DNA of 64,000 nucleotides, taken from the NCBI GenBank assembly GCA_033807775.1, contig CM066326.1, forward strand, positions 49,715,617 to 49,779,616. Direction: 5' to 3'. The stretch's first letter is position 1, and each line of letters begins with the position of its first letter. The DNA comes from Saussurea involucrata. Taxonomy: Eukaryota > Streptophyta > Magnoliopsida > Asterales > Asteraceae. Under the pieces are notes generated by a model, which saw only the letters and a program-made list of their open reading frames with translations, ran no database searches and was not told the origin of the DNA. Shown here piece by piece: positions 59,204 to 64,000 of the stretch. Both the position numbers and the translations under genes were made by a program.

Positions 59204-59903
59204 GCTTTCAAATATGATTTTCTATCCACAACGGAATCATTGTTTCTCAACCTCATAGTTGTCACAACCTTACAAATCTCATTTTCCTTTAATATGGGAC
59301 GAGTTGTCACGTACATTTACTACCGAAATATTGGTAGATATGTTTTCTACCAATTTAAGTAATTTGGAAACCGTTTTATGAACCAAACTTTATCTTAATC
59401 TAATTTCATGTATCATAGTGAAGAAAGTTTTCAGTATAATTAAGATCCAAAGATAAGAAAACAAAACTTTTAAACAGAACCAAAACTATATTAAGAAAGT
59501 TTATCTGAACTAAAACTTTTTATTAAGTTACCTTTAAACAAACTAAAAAGTTTCACCATTAGCATCCATAATGGAGCATTAATTTTAGAGAGGTTTTTGC
59601 TAGAGTGTAAAAAAGTCTCACAAAAAACCTCTTTTCCTCATTTGTGTAAATACTACTACTTACAAGCTCTTAAAAAAATGGTTTTGTACTTTTGTGTTAT
59701 ACTTTTTTAAAAAGTTCAATAAAAAATTCACTATCATGTGTTAAGAAATCAAAACATAAGAGCATCTCGAACATCTACTCCAAGAAAAATGTTAAAATAT
59801 ATACCATCAAAAATTAAAATCTACATAATAAATTATGATCAACTCCAACCGCTACTCTAAAATTTCTTTAAAATAGACGATCAAAAGTTAAAATCCATAA
59901 AGA
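59204..59903. other. AT-rich stretch without clear feature
   Basis: No supported gene. At 59759-59870 AGAGCATCTCGAACATCTACTC and ATCAACTCCAACCGCTACTC look like decayed copies of a common MITE end (GAGCATCTCCAAC), but no complete element can be bounded. Confidence 0.45.
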
Positions 59904-59906
59904 AAA

Positions 59907-60158
59907 CACTACAAAATAAATGATTTTTACCCACAAAAACCATCAAGGGAAATTTCCGTCGGTGATTACCAACGGATCACCAAATAATACCAATGGTTCG
60001 GTAAAATCCCATGTTTTTCGAGAAAATACCAAGGGATCACCCAGGTAACTAATTTGAATTACCCACCAACTTTCATGACGGTTTTTGTGATGAATCACCA
60101 TTTTGTGACAAATTTCTTAGGGAAAAGTCGGTAGGCAAAAGTCTTTTATTTAGTAGTG
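59907..60158. mobile_element. CACTA-type MITE
   Basis: 252 bp, from CACTACAAAATAAATGATTT to ATCATTTATTT-like TTTTATTTAGTAGTG, i.e. inverted ends CACTAC(A/T)AAATAAA. The 3-bp duplication AAA lies on each side (59904-59906 and 60159-60161). Inside, ACCAACGGATCACC and ACCAAGGGATCACC repeat. No coding sequence. Confidence 0.78.
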
Positions 60159-60161
60159 AAA

Positions 60162-60864
60162 TTAATAGTCAAATCTAAAAGGCAAACTATTTTAGTGATT
60201 TCGACATTAGTTATATTATTAAATTAATATTCTATATATCCTTTATCCAATAACTTTTAAAAAATTAAAAATAATAATAATACATTCAACCTCATTAACG
60301 AAAATAATTAAAAAATATATTTTGTCACTCCTTAATATCAAGTTTTAAAGATTTTTTTTCAAACTTAAATGTTTATACCTTCTTTTTTCTTGTTTTTCTG
60401 TTTCATAGAATATCTTATAGTTGTTACAACAAATTAAAATAGTCTTCAAAGTCTATAAAAGCTCTATTTTTAAGTTGGTGGTAGAAGATGATTTATTAGG
60501 GCTTCAAAGTTTTGATTAAAAAGACAGAAAGATCAACATCATGCAAACCCATTTAAAAATCTGCTCTTTATTGTCTTCATGTGCATGCACCTATGGGTGG
60601 GGGGTGGGTGTGGGGTGGAGTGGACCCAAAGATGTTATAATGTGAGTGAGTGTTTATATACCAACATAGAGAAGAAAGAAGCTTATAAGGGAAACTGATA
60701 GTTGAGTAGCAAAATGAAGCCAAGAAGTGAAGCCAGTGACAATACAAGCACCTGTATTTATGTGTTACATAAAAGATGTATTAATGGTTACACACCATTT
60801 AAACTTAATAACTATGCTTCAATTTAATATTTAACCATATTAGAATAAACTCAGGTGTGTATAA
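60162..60864. other. AT-rich stretch with a promoter-like segment
   Basis: The segment 60590-60715 has a G-rich tract, then TTTATATACCA (TATA-like, about 60652), a purine-rich leader and ATG at 60714 opening a short frame MKPRSEASDNTSTCIY. It could be the promoter and first exon of a lost gene. The frame runs out after about 37 codons and I recognise nothing in it. Confidence 0.25.
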
Positions 60865-61714
60865 TCTATATATATATATATATATATATTAAAGGAAAAT
60901 CCACTAAGAATGATGTGGCACCTTGTTAGAGTAAGATTTACCTAAAGAAATTTTCTCATTGTTTTGAATTTTTTAAATATTGAATAAGTTAATGACTATA
61001 CTACCCCTAAATGAAAAGCATGTATTTCATTATAAGAAGATTTTTTTGGTAATTTCATTTTCACTTTAATTAACTTTAACTTTCAAACTACACAACTTCC
61101 TAGAGATATTCATTATAGTCTTTTCATATTTCCATCATCTAATTAAGAAAAAACCTATAAATATAATTAAGTTAAAGACGTTATAAATGTTAGTTAAGTT
61201 AACGATTTTTCTACCCGTGAATAAAAAATGTGTATTTCATTATTCTCTCCAAAATGATAACAAAAATTCGAAACCAAAGACGTCTTTAATTGAGAAACTC
61301 GCATTAGTTGTTCACATATATCTAAACATAAAATATGAAGTTTCTTAGGTGACATTTTGTTGAAGAGTTATTTCATAATTCATTTTTTTTTTGAAAATTT
61401 TATATTTTTTTAACTTATTTTGATGGTTATATTAATTGTCTTTTATTAACTCATAAATGTCCTAGACTTTTCGGTTTCTATTCCGTTTTTATCCTGTCTA
61501 TATATTGTATCTCATTTAACATTTTTTTTGTTTTACTGAATCATCCATCATATTGCAAACTATACAATCGGATGTCTAATGAAGATAGAAGGATTTTTTC
61601 TTTTATTTTACCGAATTCTTCATTATATTGCAAACTACACAACCGAATGTCTCATCAAGATGGAAGCTACATTTTATGGTTTATTTTATGTTTTTATGTG
61701 AGCTATTTGATGTT

Positions 61715-61970
61715 TTTTTTTGAACGGAAGTTAACACACACACACGTTCCCGAGGTATCCGGGATCCAAGGGCACCCGACTAATCCCCGTCGACTCGGCC
61801 CAGCCTATAGCTGGCCCAACCAGTCAAAGACTGGCCCAAGACCCGGCCCGAAGGCCGTCTTGAAGTCTGGATACCGCAGAGTGTTCACCACGGGGCTCGA
61901 ACCCGGGTAGTATGGCTTTCACACCATACCCCCCAGGATGTTACCTTGCCACTGGGCTACTAGCTCTTTG
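61715..61970 (-). mobile_element. tRNA-derived SINE
   Basis: 256 bp on the minus strand. The 5' end has an A box (TAGCCCAGTGG, about 61950) and a B box (GGTTCGAGCCCC, about 61900), the internal RNA polymerase III promoter. The 3' end is a short A run (T run on the plus strand, 61713-61721). A perfect 17-bp target duplication, GTGAGCTATTTGATGTT, lies at 61698-61714 and 61971-61987. Confidence 0.92.
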
Positions 61971-61987
61971 GTGAGCTATTTGATGTT

Positions 61988-63555
61988 ATTGATGTGTTGT
62001 GTTTTTTTTGTAGAATTTTTATCGTTAAACCTTTTTTCTTCCTCTATAAAATCCATGTAAGAGTTGTTATATTTTATTTTATGATTTGTCCCGGTTATAT
62101 ATTGTTGATAAATGTTTTTATTCCATGTTATTATATTTGTTATTATTGTTACGTCTATTGTTCTGTGTGATACGTCGTATTTATGAGTCTCTAAATAGTT
62201 TTTTTTATTGTTCATACTCAATATTATATAACCATAAACTTTTTCAGATAACAAATAATACATTATATTTTATGATTTGTGTGAGTTATTATTGATGAAT
62301 GTTTTAATTTTTTCAAAATTTCTTCCTTATTATTATATTTTATTCATTATGGTTTTTCATCCCTCATTTTTCGAAAGTTATTTATGTTGTATGTGTATTA
62401 CTTTTTACGTACCTTTTTATTTTGCATAACTTTGTTTTACTAATATTGTGGTAGTTATTCAAGTTTTATTTTTTGTTTCTTGAAAACAATTGTAATTATT
62501 ATGTGTAAACCTCTTCATAATCTGTTAATAATTAAGTTGTAAAACAAACATTATTAGTTAAACTGTAAGACTAATTTTGTGTACACTCATCGTAACAGTT
62601 AATATTTCACATATGATTGAAACTAACCATCTTCGTACAAATTTTAACTTTAATGTCAAATCATTATCTTGCAACAAATAGAAGTGTATGACATTCTATT
62701 TGTTACAAGAAACAATATCAATGAAAATATATAATTTACATCTAAACAACCCACTCAATTTATTGTCTTATACTACATCTAATTATTTGCCATTTATCAA
62801 ATTGCATTTTATCTTAACTTAATACGGATTTTCTAACAACAATTTTTTGCCGCCGTCCAACACAAATATATAAATGAAGGCTATAAGGTATTAACATGAA
62901 ATAATGAAAACTTATTATCCTCAAATCAATATTGTAATTAAGTTTGGGTTATCCCACGTTGATAAGAAATAGAAATATTAGAAAGTGTAGTTGTGTATAT
63001 GAAAGGAGAACGACAGCTTGAAAATCAGTATCGGATTCTTCACAAATAATCACAAATATTAATTTATTTAATAACTACCACTTTTCTTATACAACTGCAA
63101 TTACAATAAAAATGGAAAGAATTATTTATTAAAGTTCTTAACACACTAATAGTTGTCATGTTGTTTTTCGGTTAAGAAATCACATTTGGTAAAACAACAC
63201 TTCTTACATAGTACTTTTACGTATGGAGAATAAGCTGAAGAATCACTATTATGCACTTGCTAATTTGGTTAGAGTTTAGAGTTAATACTTGCGATAAGTA
63301 GACACGCCTATCATGTTAGACTCAACTTTACATGTTGAGTTTTATCTAAAATAATCATCATTTTCATGTTTTTTGAAACGAATCACAATATTTATTGCTA
63401 CTTTTTGTCATGTTTAACATCCACGTTATACTTCATACAATGCTATCACATCTAATGTCATAGACTCTAAAATCGGATAAAATATACAACTGAAAGAATT
63501 ATAATTTCACACCATAACCAACTAATATATATAATTTTGATCATAAGATTTCGTT
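61988..63555. other. AT-rich filler of the Helitron
   Basis: No supported frame, captured exon or repeat could be recognised in this part of the Helitron. Confidence 0.6.
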
Positions 63556-63583
63556 ACCGCGCAACGCGCGGTGCCACACCTAG

Positions 63584-64000
63584 TTCATAGAATAAAAGAA
63601 TATTTTCTTTAAAATAAATGATAAATTGTATAAAAATAAGGGAAATTAATTAAAATACCACAAGTTTGACTTTGACTTACTAAAATGTTCAAACTCTCCC
63701 TAATTAACCAAAATACCCAAAAAAATCCATGAAATACCCCGTGATCACGGACTCCTTTAACAAATTGGATTTTTGTCGGTGAAAATATGATTTTTGGGTA
63801 TTTTAGTCCATGAGATGAAATAAAAATCCGTGAAATGAAATAAATCCAGTTTTTTAAAATTTGTGAAAATTTGATTGTTTGGGTTTTTCAGTCAAAGTGC
63901 ATGAACAAAAGTCCGTGAGATGAAAACTTGATTTTTAAAAGTCCGTGAGAATGTATATATAAATTATTTATAAATTTTTCCAAAGATTTACTCACATAAA
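63584..64000. other. AT-rich flank
   Basis: GTCCGTGAGATGAAAA-type words recur between about 63770 and 63950 (at least four diverged copies of TCCRTGARATGAAA). No gene. Confidence 0.5.

Larger units (their letters stand above)
60865..63583 (+). mobile_element. Non-autonomous Helitron
   Basis: Starts TC (TCTATATATA...TTAAAGG) and ends CTAG, with an A before and a T after, as expected for insertion between A and T. A 7-bp stem with 3-nt loop (ACCGCGC-AAC-GCGCGGT, 63556-63572) lies 8 bp before the terminal CTAG, the typical 3' hairpin. No Rep/helicase sequence is present, so it depends on a partner. It holds a SINE at 61715-61970. Confidence 0.83.

Noticed and set aside
61572..61910. Plus-strand open frame in the Helitron as a captured gene
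   Set aside because: Its second half is the antisense of the SINE; the first half is AT-rich without a motif.
61880..61970. Functional tRNA gene
   Set aside because: A and B boxes are present, but the sequence continues into a SINE body with an A tail and target duplication. I could not fold a full cloverleaf.

Overview
This is gene-poor nuclear DNA of a flowering plant. The coding remnants are the plant lineages of transposable elements: Athila-type and chromodomain Ty3/gypsy, Ty1/copia with a UBN2-type Gag, plant L1 LINE, Helitron, hAT, CACTA, Harbinger, and a plant Ulp1-like/PMD-like protein. General similarity to the repeat families of Asteraceae suggests that family, but this is an inference. 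I see no intact host gene, tRNA, rRNA or CRISPR.

Layout. (1) 283-6013, minus strand: a multi-exon Ulp1-protease-like gene, probably transposon-derived. It has a premature stop, a frameshift, and Asn and Gly where the catalytic His and Cys are expected. Several introns are dense in TTTCAT/TTTCACTA words. (2) 6488-6763: an inverted repeat between two TA microsatellites. (3) 7266-12073: a LINE with a perfect 15-bp target-site duplication (TSD). (4) 13021-34350: a Harbinger-like repeat split by a minus-strand gypsy-derived element of about 20.7 kb (element A). A holds a young non-autonomous element (E, 16382-21787) and an unusual three-LTR gag-only array (B, 24954-32992). (5) 34555-58210: a copia element (J) split by an Athila-like element (D, 36968-55438). 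D is split by a solo LTR (G, 37068-37340) and by a second member of the A family in the opposite orientation (C, 40505-49748). C carries a GC-rich hAT-type MITE (41571-42318) and a short LTR-type insertion (F, 44753-45953). (6) 58211-59203: probably part of an older gypsy LTR. (7) A 252-bp CACTA-type MITE at 59907-60158, then a non-autonomous Helitron (60865-63583) with a tRNA-derived SINE inside it (61715-61970).

The order of events can be read from nested TSDs: J is older than D, D older than C and G, and C older than F and the hAT MITE. Likewise the Harbinger-like repeat is older than A, and A older than E and B. Most coding regions are decayed by stops and frameshifts. B and E keep the best-preserved sequence but lack pol.

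The strongest unexplained signal is a dense array of CCGG words (TCCGGA, TCCGGT, CCGGTAAG), 10-20 copies in 200-500 bp. It recurs nine times, in the LTR or leader of four different retroelement families (A/C, B, E, J) and not in D, F, G or the LINE. The second is the middle LTR of B, whose variant sites show it to be a 3'LTR/5'LTR chimera, the footprint of unequal crossing-over.
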